In this document: piece after piece, positions 31,556 through 43,066 of the stretch
Layout: each line of letters begins with the position of its first letter
Numbering within the stretch: the first letter of the stretch is position 1
Origin: Pochonia chlamydosporia 170
Taxonomy: Eukaryota; Ascomycota; Sordariomycetes; Hypocreales; Clavicipitaceae
DNA: 64,000 bases
Assembly: GCF_001653235.2 (NCBI RefSeq)
Contig: NC_035790.1
Span: 4,712,001-4,776,000, forward strand
Direction of reading: 5' to 3'
Program-made: the position numbers and the translations under genes
Notes under the pieces: model-generated
What the model saw: only the letters and a program-made list of their open reading frames with translations
The model's database searches: none
Told to the model about the DNA's origin: nothing

Positions 31556-32935
31556 TCAGTGGTCCTCAACATCCTCGTCTCTCCCAGGGTACATAATGTC
31601 TTGTGTGATGACGGCCTTGATGTTGAAAAACAAGACAAAGAAGTACATGAGGCCCAGAATAACGCTTAGCGCGGTAGCCACCCACTTCACTCCATCGTTA
31701 TTTAGTTCATTGGCAATGGATATCGTTGCAAGAATGAAGCCCACGTTGGGGAAGATCATAGCCCACCAGCCGAGATGGAAGTACTTAGGCACGGCCTGGA
31801 CAACAGCGACGGTAGCAATGCCAAACCACCAAAAACTGACGGACCAGAGGAAAATAGCACTGATGAGGGCCATGGTCCGAATAGTAGTCAGATCAACAGG
31901 CATGCCGACCTTGTCCGTGCTGGCAACCGAGGGAATTCCCTTGGCCATGCCGATGAGCGCCAAGGCTGTGAATGCCGGCGGCCCCACACACATGAACAGT
32001 CCGGGCCGATGTTCCCGATTTGGCAATCCAGCTTGCATGAGACGACCGACCATGTGTGCGTACATCAGGACGGCGACGGCGAAGCCCAGTCCCTGACATG
32101 ACAGGCCGGCGACGATGATGGGCACTGCTGCCGCGGCGGGCTGCGTCTCGGCGATGACGGATGCGATTGTCCCCGTCAGCATGATGGGGAAGATGGGCAG
32201 AATCCACGTCGGCATCATCGTCTGCAGTCCGAAGCTGTGGGCCGCAAAGACGAAGCTGTATTGTCCGATGGCGAGAATCAAAGTGACAATCATGTAGCCG
32301 AAAAATGCGCCCTGCACAGCCCATACAAGTCCCGGATCGTTTTTGGGTATGGCGTAGCGGTCTGAGCTTGTGATGAGAGTGGCCGTGGCGAGGAAGAACG
32401 TTGGTACGAAGAACCCTTCTCGAGGGTGCTTGAGCGAGGCCGACATGTCGCCCGAGTGGATGAGGAACCGGGCGATGAGCAATGTCGATACAATGGCGAA
32501 GATGAAGAGATTAACAACGTATATCACCATGCCTATTGACTTTAGGCCAGGAAACTGGTGGGGCTGCGCAAAGATGAGCAGCGAGAGACCTCCCGTTGCC
32601 ATGGGCAGCGTGTACCATGCCCAGGTAAAGTGGTGCAAGCGTTGTTTGAATCCAAGTTTAGGTCGGTTGGGGTCGTAGATGTCGATGCCTCCGTGGCCAT
32701 GGCCGTGGCCGTGGCCGTGGTCGTCGGGTTTGCCCTTTTCAAAACCGCCGTCGATGGTGGGAGTGCTCGCCGTGCTGTTGAACTCTTGCTTTGTTTGGAG
32801 GGCGGCGGGATAGGCACTCTCCATGTCCGCCTTCAGAGGGGGAACGCCGCGAAATGAGTCCATGGTTGTGCGTCTGGTCCATCTGCCTGTGTTTGCCCAG
32901 CTCTTGACCCGCGGTTTATCGTATACCGAAGACAT
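31556..32935 (-). CDS. TDT-family C4-dicarboxylate (malic acid)/sulfite transporter
   Basis: A single-exon 459-aa protein with about ten hydrophobic helices. The family signature opens helix 1: HHFTWAWYTLPMATGGLSLL. Later helices include FFVPTFFLATATLI, SVIAETQPAAAAVPIIVAG and FFVLFFNIKAVITQDIM. This is the tellurite-resistance/dicarboxylate transporter fold shared by Mae1 malate permeases and Ssu1 sulfite pumps; the TWAWYTLPMATGG motif favours the malate-type group. The hydrophilic N-terminal 85 residues contain a DDHGHGHGHGHGG run encoded by near-perfect hexanucleotide repeats (about 32693-32728), possibly metal-binding. It should sit in the plasma membrane. Confidence 0.9.
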   Translation of the reverse strand: MSSVYDKPRVKSWANTGRWTRRTTMDSFRGVPPLKADMESAYPAALQTKQEFNSTASTPTIDGGFEKGKPDDHGHGHGHGHGGIDIYDPNRPKLGFKQRLHHFTWAWYTLPMATGGLSLLIFAQPHQFPGLKSIGMVIYVVNLFIFAIVSTLLIARFLIHSGDMSASLKHPREGFFVPTFFLATATLITSSDRYAIPKNDPGLVWAVQGAFFGYMIVTLILAIGQYSFVFAAHSFGLQTMMPTWILPIFPIMLTGTIASVIAETQPAAAAVPIIVAGLSCQGLGFAVAVLMYAHMVGRLMQAGLPNREHRPGLFMCVGPPAFTALALIGMAKGIPSVASTDKVGMPVDLTTIRTMALISAIFLWSVSFWWFGIATVAVVQAVPKYFHLGWWAMIFPNVGFILATISIANELNNDGVKWVATALSVILGLMYFFVLFFNIKAVITQDIMYPGRDEDVEDH

Positions 32936-35900
32936 GTTTTGCTGTGAATGTCGGAGAGCGGCGTTAAATGGGAACGGTGCTCAAAGGATCGGAATAATCA
33001 AAGGCTATAAAGACGACATGTGATGGTTGCTTTTGGAGAACAAAAAGGAGATGAGCCAACAAAGCAGTGATGAAGAAAATCGATGCAGACAAGAGAAGAC
33101 AAGGAAAAGAGAAGTAGGAAAAGGTAATGAATGCTTGTTATGACCGATGGTTCATAGCTAATCAACCAGTGTGTTCAGTCGAGACAAAACAAAACAGGTA
33201 TTTGCTTTCCTTTTCTCTTCTTCACAGCCAGCCGTGGAGAGCGGATAGGGTACGGTCGTGGACTGTGGAAGAAAGGCTACCCCCACGCCCGGTGATGTGC
33301 AGACTTTCTTTCTTATAAATGAGGTTTGGGCATGAACACTTCTGAAGGGGGAGACGTAGACGTAGAAGAACAGACTGTTTAAAAAAAAAAGGAGCAGCCG
33401 GCCCGTGTCCCAACCGTCCAAGGACCCCTGTGCAGCCGAGATGTTGCATGCAAGAGGCGATGCGATGGTACGGAGGAGTTTGTCAGTACGGAGTGGCCAC
33501 CCTGGTTGAAAATAAAACATCGAGTGTTGTATTCTTGTGCTATTTCCATTCTCTGATGTAGGTACCCATACGCGAAAGACGTCTTGATGTCTCAACATGG
33601 TGGAGTTGGGCTTCTCTGGCCAGGGGAGCCACGAACAACTGGCGCCAAGACCCTGTGATAAGGACCAGCTCATGGAAATACCTTGGCTTGGTGCAATAAA
33701 TGACGATGATCCTTCTTGGTATCAGGGCCAAGCAACGGTGATTTACCACTGCCGACATGTAGGTAGCCTCGATTGGCTCGGCACGTAACTGGTAATTAGA
33801 CCATTCCACCATGGCGGGTCGTTGATGGTTGATGGGACGTGAGTCTTGAGGGGCGGTGGAAATGGGAGACAAGGATTTCAGCGACCGTGCAACAAGTATT
33901 CTTGGTGTTTTTTCTCTTTCTTTCAATGTTCTTCTGTATTCATTTCGACTACTGAGGTACATGAGGAGGAACTACGTGGCATATAGAAAGACGAGTCCGC
34001 ACCCCGAGGCGCAAGGAAAGAGAGGAAAACATCAGGCGGATTATTCCCAATACTTGACGCCTGCGACTTACACAGCCTCTAACCGCCAAGGAAAAAGCGC
34101 CTAGCGTGGCTCGAGTGTCTGGCAAGTCAAGCGGCTAAATCAAATGAACCAGACCAGGCGCCATGGAAGCCTGTTCCTCGCCAACTTGAAGGGACAGGGC
34201 CATCCCTTATCGTGCTGGAAAGTCCCGTCTTGGGAGTCTTATCAGAGTCTATGCGCTTTCTTGGCGAAGGGGCGTAGGCTAGATACCATACACCAAAGGT
34301 CAAGTACAGCACGCGTTGTAACACTACCGGCGTCCCAACCGGAGCATCAGGACGTGAATCGGACTCGACCTGTCGGCGATGGAACACTAGTGGTTATGAG
34401 TCTCGCGCATCAACTTCGGAAATGGCCTGCAAACTTCAAACAAAGAGGTGTGCCTATCACGGATCACGGCGGAGCCAGATGGCCCCCAATCTGCATGTTT
34501 GATCCGCTGTCCGGAGCCTATCGAGGAATTGATTGCCGTTCCGACATGTGGGTCACGCTCTACGGTAGTGTAGTCTGTTTCTAAAGTAGTCTGGTATTGT
34601 AGATGTGTTCTCCCGGAAAGATCAATTGATGGGCTGCCCTTCAGGGTTGCGTGTCCAAGTAGATGGCGGTGCAACTTGCGCGTCACCGAGTACGACACGA
34701 CGATCAAGTGGACCAACTTATTGGGCCTCAAAGAAGCATACTGCCCTTAACCCTTTTGACGGCCAAGAGTCCATGACTGTCAACTACGACTCTACAATCA
34801 TCAAATCCACCATCTGGTGGCTTCTGGTGGCTTCACAGCCACTGGTAACACCGCGTGGAATATCCGCCACTGCCGCCAAGCCGCCGCCCAGGGACGACAA
34901 AAGTTCACTTCTGGCCCGGGCTCTGTAGATCAAGGTCCCAGTTAATAGCCATAAAGCAGGGACAGGCACAAATGGCCGGGAAGGGGGGGAGTGTGATTGA
35001 GTGAGCAAAATCTGCCAAGACCATCATGCGAGATGCAACTTTCTCGGGACAAGCAATGCAATGTACACATAAACCTGATGTTGGGACGACAACAGGAACA
35101 TGGGCATGTCTGTGCAGTCTTGACGATTAATACTCCGTACCAGACCCCCTGACAGGGCTTTATTAATAAACAAAACGCAAATACTCAACCGTAGCTGCAT
35201 GTACCATCGCCCTTATCTGACGCTGATGCAATTGCGTCAAGTGCAACCAGACTTGCTTTGGCAAGGGGGAAGCCTACGACTAATGTTCCCTGTTGAGATG
35301 GGTCAAGTTAAAACGTGAACCCTGCTACAGTCAGATGGACTTTGCAGGCAAAACTGTGAATGTGTCGTTGGTGTTTTTTTATTCTTTCTTTTTTTTTCTT
35401 TTTCTCGGCCTGGCACCTTCAGATAAATGCAAAAACTCCGACTCTGTTGCTTGCTTGCATCTTGTTCATCGCTTGAGCCCATGTTCGAGGCGTGTCGGGA
35501 CTGAGCAAGGACACTTCACATGTCTAGCAAGTCGCTAATGACGATCAAATACTTTGTCTCAGTTCGCCGACATGAGCATGTGAGTATCAATTGTAGACCA
35601 CCTGCGATTCTGGAAGACTTTGTGCGCCTTCAATGTTGTCTCGCGCTGCGTTAAGGTTTGTTGCACATATATGCTTGACCATCAAGCTTCACGTAGTCTT
35701 TAACCTTGCTATTACACAAATACAGCCACAACAGTGTGCTTTTGCCCTCCGGAATGACACCCGGGACGATTCAGCAGATTCCTAAACGTAATCAGCAAAA
35801 GCAAGCCCATCGGAGCAATTTGTCCCAAACGCAAGATGCTCCGATTCAAACCCTCGGCCAAGCCTGCAACCAAAACCTCAGCGGACAACACTATCAACCA

Positions 35901-35990
35901 CGTTCTTCCACAAGTCGTACCATTAAAGCTTCGCGGTGCCTTGATTAGAAATTCCTAAGCCAGAAAATTCCAAGATCCAACCCCCCCTGG

Positions 35991-36021
<31 letters not shown>

Positions 36022-37565
36022 AAAAAAAGACAAAGCGCAAAACAAGCGTAAAAAGTGGCCCATCATAGGCCGATCTTATCTTCATGGACTATAATGGTCG
36101 CGGGTTTCAATGTTCGGACTTGCCCTTATCAGCAACCCTGCTTGAAACAACTACAAAGTTTCAATGCCCGGACATCTCCCCGTAGCCCAAAATAAGCTAA
36201 AACGACGTAAAAAGTGTTCACTAACCAAGCACGGTAGAATACGGGCCTGCTCAAATCTTGCTGTTCACTCTTTTTGCGAGATTCTCCGATGGGCACTGAA
36301 GCCTGAAGCAAGATGCCGGATGCCAGATGGGCCTTGAAACTTAATCTTGCACATTACCGATCTGTGGCGCATCGAGTGGCCACCCTCCATGGCCTCATCG
36401 TGGTGGGTTGCAGAACGGCTTGAATGGTCCTTGGCACCGGATCATAGCGTCCATTGGTGGCTTGAACGGATTGAATGAGACTTATCACAGCGTAAAGGCT
36501 CCGAATCTTGGGTTGGATCGATGTTCTGTTGAATGAACGGGTTTGCTTGCTTAGCTGCTTGGCCGCTTGGCTTGGACGTATGTGGCGTCCGGCAGTGTGA
36601 ATTGTGCCATTTCGATATGACTTCCAACTGCAATGCATCTGCATGGACTTATGGGGTGCATGTAAAGAAGACGCCAGTGCTCCTGTTCGAGTCTAAATCC
36701 TCCGACATCGTTCACTTCCAGGGTTGCGTTGTGTGTCATGTTGTTATCCACTCATTGATGCTGCACCATTCCATTGCATTGCAACAGTCTGAGAGACAAT
36801 GAAGGTTACAAGACTCGTCGGTGGTAGTTGATTGGCCCGTATCAGGTCTGACTTGCATGTTAGAAAAGATTGTATCATGTCTAAATTTATGTTTATATCC
36901 TGAAGTGCAGGGTCAAACTTGGAAGGCGTTGGATCCAGGCGCATGATATTCCCAGCACGGAGTAGACTGGTTAGAGCCGCGCTACAATCTCTTATAAAGG
37001 CAACATGAATGCATATCTGAGCGCAGCCGCAATGCATTGTTCTGTTGAGTCAATGGAAAGGGTCCATGAAGGCTATGCGCAAAGCGCATTTCCATTCGGG
37101 AGCTTGTGTCTAATGCTTTCAACCGCCAACTCGTAACAATTCTCATTTCAATGTCAGCATTTTGTAAATCTTAATCAGCACGACGCTTCCATGTATTCAT
37201 TGTAAACTCACCATGCTTTGGCCATCATCCCTGCAGTCATGGGTATCATTTGTTCGGTCATGCCGTCAGCCGACATCTCCCGATCATGGCCTTTTGACGG
37301 CATCATTTTAAATGATGCAATGACCAGAATGCAAATGTTGACATCAACTTCCATTGTGTTTTCAAGATACTCCCATTGATTCAGGAGCAAGACCTATTAT
37401 GCAGCGGTATGGCCGGTACACCTTGACTGATTCGTGAACAAGATCTATTGCAGAGTGGTATGGCGAAGTTTACACAATCATGAGCTGGCAGTCAAGCCAG
37501 CTCTCAGAACACGTGGTCGATAATACATGATACAACAGACAAACTGAGCATTGGCGGGGAATTCG
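32936..37565. other. 4.6-kb gene-poor region
   Basis: No reading frame has a recognisable domain, and no plausible exon chain was found. Visible features are a GTACGGAGT motif at 33486-33494, a duplicated TGGTGGCTTC near 34812-34832, a TACTCCGTAC motif at 35131-35140, a T-rich pyrimidine tract at about 35370-35405, and the C21/A17 junction. Two GTTTCAATG...CGGAC segments (36103-36118 and 36159-36174) and two GTAAAAAGTG segments (from about 36048 and 36199) form short direct repeats. Confidence 0.5.
35991..36028. repeat. Poly-C(21)/poly-A(17) homopolymer junction
   Basis: 21 consecutive C run straight into 17 consecutive A, preceded by CCCCCCCTGG. On the minus strand the G run could form stacked G-quartets. 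Homopolymer lengths here are likely to be unreliable. Confidence 0.8.
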
Positions 37566-38411
37566 TCAGCAAATCCCTCTCTCCCCTTTGGCCCCTGTGA
37601 TCCCTTTGAGAACCAACCATCCGGCCAGGAGACGATGGAACCATCGTCCAAAGGACGTCTCAAGAAGTGTAGGTTTTTCATCCACGGGTCGCCACATCCA
37701 TGTCTCATTGACAAATACAATCTTCCGCTCGACAGCCCATTTTTGATCCGAGTCCGCAGACGGTGCAGGCTCAATAGCAGCTAAAATTAAACCTCGAACA
37801 GACGGGCCCTTGTAAGACGGGGGAATGTCAATGAGAAGCTCAACCCGTTCCGAGCCCGTTGCTTCATCATTTGTAACAGAGGATACCTTGTATACACCAT
37901 TGACAATATCGCCGAGTTTGAAAGATAAGTTGTCAATCCATTCGGGGTCGAAGCTGCCTTTATTCAGCGGCTCTGAGATTGCACGACGTATAATAGTTGC
38001 CTGAGGAGTCCGGCTGAAGGCTTTGTGCATGGCTCTGCACACCTGCTGGAGCAGCCTTGACGGTTGGGTCGTAGAACCCGAGGGTGACGATTGTTCAGGA
38101 AGATAACCAAGGGATGAGGGTAACAACGGTTTCGAGATGACTTTCTCATACGCTACAACCCACCGAGACCGATCGTTGGCGATTTCATCAGGCAGACTGT
38201 GCGGTTCCACTGGATGTGACGTCCCTGGAGCAGAAGATTCATCGCGACTGGGAAGTGTACCAGATACCGAGGTAGTGTTTCGATACACTGACCAGCTAGT
38301 GTAGAAGACGTAAGCCACGGGGATAACAACGGGTAGCAGCACCAATGTTGTGGTTGCGGTTGGGCGGTTGGCCGAAAGCGTCTCTAGTGAGATCCCCAAA
38401 GAACGCATCAT
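37566..38411 (-). CDS. Single-pass membrane protein of unknown function
   Basis: An uninterrupted 281-codon frame. Residues 22-40 (TTLVLLPVVIPVAYVFYTS) form one transmembrane segment, so the N-terminus is probably a membrane anchor. The soluble remainder has WVVAYEKVISKPLLPSSLGY, a pattern VCRAMHKAFSRTPQATIIRR, and a C-terminal beta-rich part (VELLIDIPPSYKGPSVRGLI, IVFVNETWMWRP). Codon choice and length support a real gene. I do not recognise the family. A secretory-pathway or lipid-related role would be speculation. Confidence 0.65.
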   Translation of the reverse strand: MMRSLGISLETLSANRPTATTTLVLLPVVIPVAYVFYTSWSVYRNTTSVSGTLPSRDESSAPGTSHPVEPHSLPDEIANDRSRWVVAYEKVISKPLLPSSLGYLPEQSSPSGSTTQPSRLLQQVCRAMHKAFSRTPQATIIRRAISEPLNKGSFDPEWIDNLSFKLGDIVNGVYKVSSVTNDEATGSERVELLIDIPPSYKGPSVRGLILAAIEPAPSADSDQKWAVERKIVFVNETWMWRPVDEKPTLLETSFGRWFHRLLAGWLVLKGITGAKGERGIC

Positions 38412-40024
38412 GCAGGTTGGACTAGTTGGAGGGGAGTGAAGTGGTGGAACCGCACGACGACTTCTCTTTGATGATCAGTGTGGGCTCCAATCTGCAATGA
38501 ACAGCAGGGTATGAAGCTAAGGTCGAGGGACGCGTGTGTGGAATGCGTTCTGAGGATTTGCAACAGCCTTGATCGTGTGGGCCGCCAATATCGGAGGGTG
38601 CATGTGTGCTTCTCAACTCAATAGTCTGCGACTTGGCAAGACTGGCGCTGGTGTGGCGATGAGCAGGATTCTTCCTGGCGAGTGTTTGGGCCGCGGCTGT
38701 AAAGTCTGGTGATGAATAATTAATTAAGGAAGCAAAAGTGCGAAAACACGGTGGCAGATTGAAGTTGGGTGGTTTGACCTATTCCCTGTCTGCCATCGGC
38801 GTTATGCTGAGACTTGAAAGGGGAAAGAGCAATGAACGCAGCAATTGGTTCAATTTTTTACTCCCGCTTCTTCTCGTACAATCAAGTATCTTGGCTCTCT
38901 TCTAACTCTGCCCTCCTCTAATTCTGCCAGCCAGCCTGCACCAGCCTGCACCAGACAAATCCATCAATATCGTCGGCGTTCTGGTTATAATGTAGGTTAG
39001 GTCGATTCCTAATGGCGCTCTTGGTATCTTCACTGTCGTCCGCTATCGCCACCATGCATGGCCAATGAGGTTACCGACCGTCGGCAAACAAAGAGCCAAG
39101 TCAAGTAGCCAAGTTGGCAACCCGTCAATCGGCCGAGCCAACTCGACTTTCATGGCATGTAGGCCAGCCTCCAAAGCTAAACCCCCCAATCAGCGAAGCC
39201 TTAACCTCGTCAAAGTCTGCACCCCCTTCCTACGCCCAGACGCTTATTTCGCACTACCCCACACCCGCACGAGGATCGGGTTGACCCAAACTGAGTTGGG
39301 CCACTTCCGCAAGCCAAATCAAGCCACGAAGGGGAAGCAAGCAATGACATGCTGCCTGAGTCTGGGCATGAGGGGACGATTTAGGATGATGTACAGCGGA
39401 ACTGCTTCCTCCTCCCTGCACAGAGGTGACTGATATTGAGTGTGTGGGACACAGCATCGACCAGCCATCTTTCATCCCGTTGTCCGCAGTTGGCGCGATG
39501 CGGTTTGTTCTCGAATCAACGACCTAACTGTGGCGTCAACTCGCTTAACTTGTTGTTGGTGGTCGACGTCGATGTGCCTCGGTCGTGGCGTAGAGGTGAC
39601 CACGCCGTTACTTGGCGGAGAGGTGCTCATTCCTTGCAACGAACAAGGGAGGATCTGTTCGCAGGTTTTCTACCCCATGGGGAAAACTAAACTCAACTGC
39701 CAAATGAGAAGCCAACCCCACGCTCAATGCCCTGTCTTTTAGTTCTGGGCTGGACGCCAGTCGATGTCTTGGATTAGAGTTGCAATGGCGTCTGACTTGG
39801 GATCGCGCTTGGTGTTGCACATGTCTTTTGTAGGCTCAGATATGATCGTCATGGCCACCCCCTCTTTGCTCCTTGGCCACTTCAACGGAACGGACCAGCT
39901 ATAAGTGCCAGGCTGGCTGACACTTTGCTAAAATAAAGGGGGCCTGTTGTATGTTTGTATTGCGAACTTTCCCATTCCCCTTCTTTCATACCACGCCAAA
40001 AAGCGCGGGTGGTTGCTGCAAACC
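38412..40024. other. 1.6-kb intergenic region
   Basis: This divides two divergent genes (membrane protein and sugar transporter). It includes a duplicated CAGCCTGCAC near 38933-38953. The small frames lack domains. Confidence 0.5.
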
Positions 40025-41778
40025 ATGGGAGTACACCACATTGCCACTGGCGCCGATCGGCGGGATAGTGACAAGGAGACGGGCGCTTCAATTCATCACA
40101 TTGAAAGGCATGAAGCGACGGACCCTACGTTATGGCAGTCTGTGAAGCGATACAGAAACGTGGTTTGGTGCTGTATCAGCTTGACTACAACTATTCTTCT
40201 CTATGGCTACGATTATGTCATTGTTGGAACGACGTCGGCTATGCCTAGCTTTCAGTGAGTTTGGAACCCATACAACACATACAATTTCGTCAATTACTGC
40301 AGGATGGAACACCTTTATGGCTAACCTGTATGATCAGACAAGACTTTGGACTTGAACTTGATGGACGTTGGATTCTGCCCTCCTTATGGTTGGGTCTGTG
40401 GACATTTGCGAGTCCAGGCGGCTCCATCCTTGGGGCCTTCTTCGGCGGTCAAATTCAGGATTGGATAGGCCGACGGGCTTCAATCGGCATCGGATCATTT
40501 TTATCTGCAATTGCAGTAGCCATATGCTACGTCTCCTACATTCCGGCTGATATTGATGCTCGACGCGGTGTCTTTTTGGCTGGCAAAGGGTTTCAGGGTC
40601 TTGCCATTGGCATTGTTACCACGACCACGCAGACATACATGTCCGAAGTTCTGCCCCCGAGTCTTCGAGGTCCGATCCTCGCCTTTTTCCCCATGTTCAC
40701 CCTCCTTGGCCAACTCATTGGCGCGGCTGTTATTTTCGGCTGCATGAAATTGCCCAGAGGGTATGCCGTCTGCTTTGCCTCACAGTGGCCATTCTCTTTT
40801 GTGCCAATGATTGTGGCATTTTTCATCCCCGAGAGCCCGACATATCTTGTCCGAAAGAATAGAATGGCTCAAGCTCTCAATTGCCAGAAGCGTCTCGAGC
40901 CCGGAGACGGCGACGCGCAACAAACTATCGAAGTCATCCAGCGAAATATCGAACACGAACGGAAAATGACAAAGGCAACCTATATAGATTGCTTTAAACG
41001 CTCCAACTTGAAGAGAACATTAATTGTAATGTTCGCTGGATCTGTACCACAAATCTTTGGTCTCAGTTTGCTTGCAAAGGCTAGCTACTTTGCCCAAGTA
41101 GTTGGCATGTCGGCAAACAAGAGCGTGATTTTGTTGATCGTGGGCATAGTATGTGGTCTGGGGGCCAATACAGCCAGTATTTGGGTTCTTCACCACGTAG
41201 GTCGCCGCCGCCTTGTGCTGTATGGTCTACTTGGTGTAGCATTTTTATGGTTCACGATGGGAATCTCCGGCATCTGGGACAAGGAGCCAACGATCATGTT
41301 AGTACTTTCCTCTCCCATGAACCCCAAGCGTCCCTGTGATGAAATCTTATTGACTTGTGTGTTTAGATACACCGCCTTCAGTATGATAGCCATCATCGTT
41401 GTAGCCGGACTCAGTGTGTGGCCCGCATCGTATGCCGTAGGAGCGGAAACGTCGTCCTTGCACCTGCGAGGAAAGTCTCAGGGCATTGGATGGCTAACAG
41501 CAGGTGCCTCGGCGTCCATATTTGGCTTTTTTCTTCCCTATCTATACAACTCCGATGCAGCCAACCTGAGGTCCAAAATTGGGTTCATTTTTTCCGCCTT
41601 ATGTGCTCTCTCGGCTGTTGTGTCATATTTCTACGTCCCGGAAATGAAGGGCCGCACACCTGCAGAGATTGATCGAATGTTTGAGGCCAAGGTACCAGCC
41701 AAGGACTTTGGGAATTGGACGCTGCCATCTTCGCACAGTTCTCAGATAGACGCGGATGAGAAGAGAGGAGAGGCATAA
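40025..41778 (+). CDS. MFS sugar transporter (maltose/alpha-glucoside-like group)
   Basis: Three exons, 40025-40254, 40338-41297 and 41367-41778, 533 aa. The first junction restores MPSFQ/QDFGLELDGRW, as expected in this family. Twelve helices are apparent, with LLYGYDYVIVGT, GGQIQDWIGRRASIG, PESPTYLVRK, HHVGRRRLVLYG and PEMKGRTPAEIDRMFE. These are sugar-porter signatures. The opening layout resembles fungal maltose/alpha-glucoside permeases, but the substrate is not certain. The second intron (69 nt, GTTAGT...TTTAG) has no stop and keeps frame, so a retained-intron protein 23 residues longer is possible. Confidence 0.9.
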
Positions 41779-41988
41779 AGTTGCATGTTCTTCAGAAGCG
41801 ACTCTATGGACGCAACTACGTCTTAGTGCATTTTTTGAGGCAGTAAGAATTTGATCCAAAGTGTGGGCAGTTCCGTGCATCGTGTTGGCAAAATAATTGT
41901 CATATCAGACTGAAGAGCAAGAGCAACTCTTGCAATGTTTTACGTCGACACTGAGTCTACCTACTCAGCAGGTTTGGTATCTGGTTTT

Positions 41989-43066
41989 CTATGCTTTCCA
42001 TGCGTCCTCAAGCAAGCTCTCGATAGTTCTGGGAGACGAAGTCCGACCTCGAAATTCCTCCACAAGATCCAAGCCATTCTCCAACTTCTCAAAGTCAAAG
42101 GCTCCCAGAGCCACTCCAGCTTCTAGGTCCGCAATCAAACCCCTCAATTGTGGCAGTCCTTGGGGAAACCTATGCGGAAAGCGCTCGGCAATCGATACAT
42201 TCTGTGGCAGAATGATGTTCTTGTGAGATAGAAGATCATCGATGGACTGATACTTTACATCGAGCTTTCGCCCAAGGCACTGTTCTGTCAGCCGTACGAG
42301 CTCATTAATACTCACGGTGCTCGCTGCTGTAGTCATGACGCGTGGCCATGTATCCAACTCCAGAGCCAGCGCAGCATATTTCGCTACATCTGTAGTGAAT
42401 GACATGGACATTTTGGCAGAACCGTCTCCGGGAACTGCAGCAGCACCATTTTCAGGATCAATAAAGAAGCACAGCTCCCTCAAATGAGTCTGCACTTTGG
42501 GGATTCCGAAGTAATCCATGAACATGCCCGGATAAATGTATGAAAACTCGAGGGTTGTCTTCTCCAGTTCCCGGCGAGCAGCCAGGTGGAATCTCTTGTC
42601 TGGGTAGGGAAGGACATCGTCGCCAAGGTCATAGTCGACGTTGAACTCGGACGGGAGGAAGCGTTTCACGCTCGGCGCGCTGTCTGCTGCGCGGATCAAT
42701 CGTAGCTGAGCATCACTGGCAGAGTCGTAGTGCAGGCTGAATGCGCAAATTACGACTTGGGTATTATGTTCTGTGAGTTGGTTGACGAGTTCGCTTTCCG
42801 ATGAATAGTCGGTTTGGATGAACGGTGTGTATTGTTTGCCAGTGATGGGCGACGTCCGCTGCAGGACATTCTGGGGAGCCTGGATGTAGAAATATCAATA
42901 CAAAGCTTTTGACTAGACAGCTAATAATCATTGAAAGTTGCGTTATGAATGGAGTACTTGCCTTTCGCGACATTACATAGACTTCATGCTTGCCAGTTTG
43001 CACTAACGCATCGGTGATGAGACTCCCCATGTCACCAAGGCCACCTGCCACTACAACAACAGGCAT
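41989..43066 (-). CDS. NmrA-like / isoflavone-reductase-type NAD(P)-binding protein
   Basis: Two exons, 43066-42962 and 42879-41989, 331 aa. The nucleotide-binding loop VVVAGGLGDMGSL is at the N-terminus, followed by a second-strand motif VYVMSRK. The conserved RFLPSEFNVDYDLG and the substrate-domain stretch IYPGMFMDYFGIP are typical of NmrA/PCBER-type atypical short-chain dehydrogenases. The intron has a GC donor (AAG/GCAAGT), not GT; the phase-0 GC-AG splice is the only one that joins MSRK to APQNVLQR in frame. Members are either enzymes of secondary metabolism or redox-sensing regulators. Which applies cannot be told, since the catalytic Lys was not located with confidence. Confidence 0.87.
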
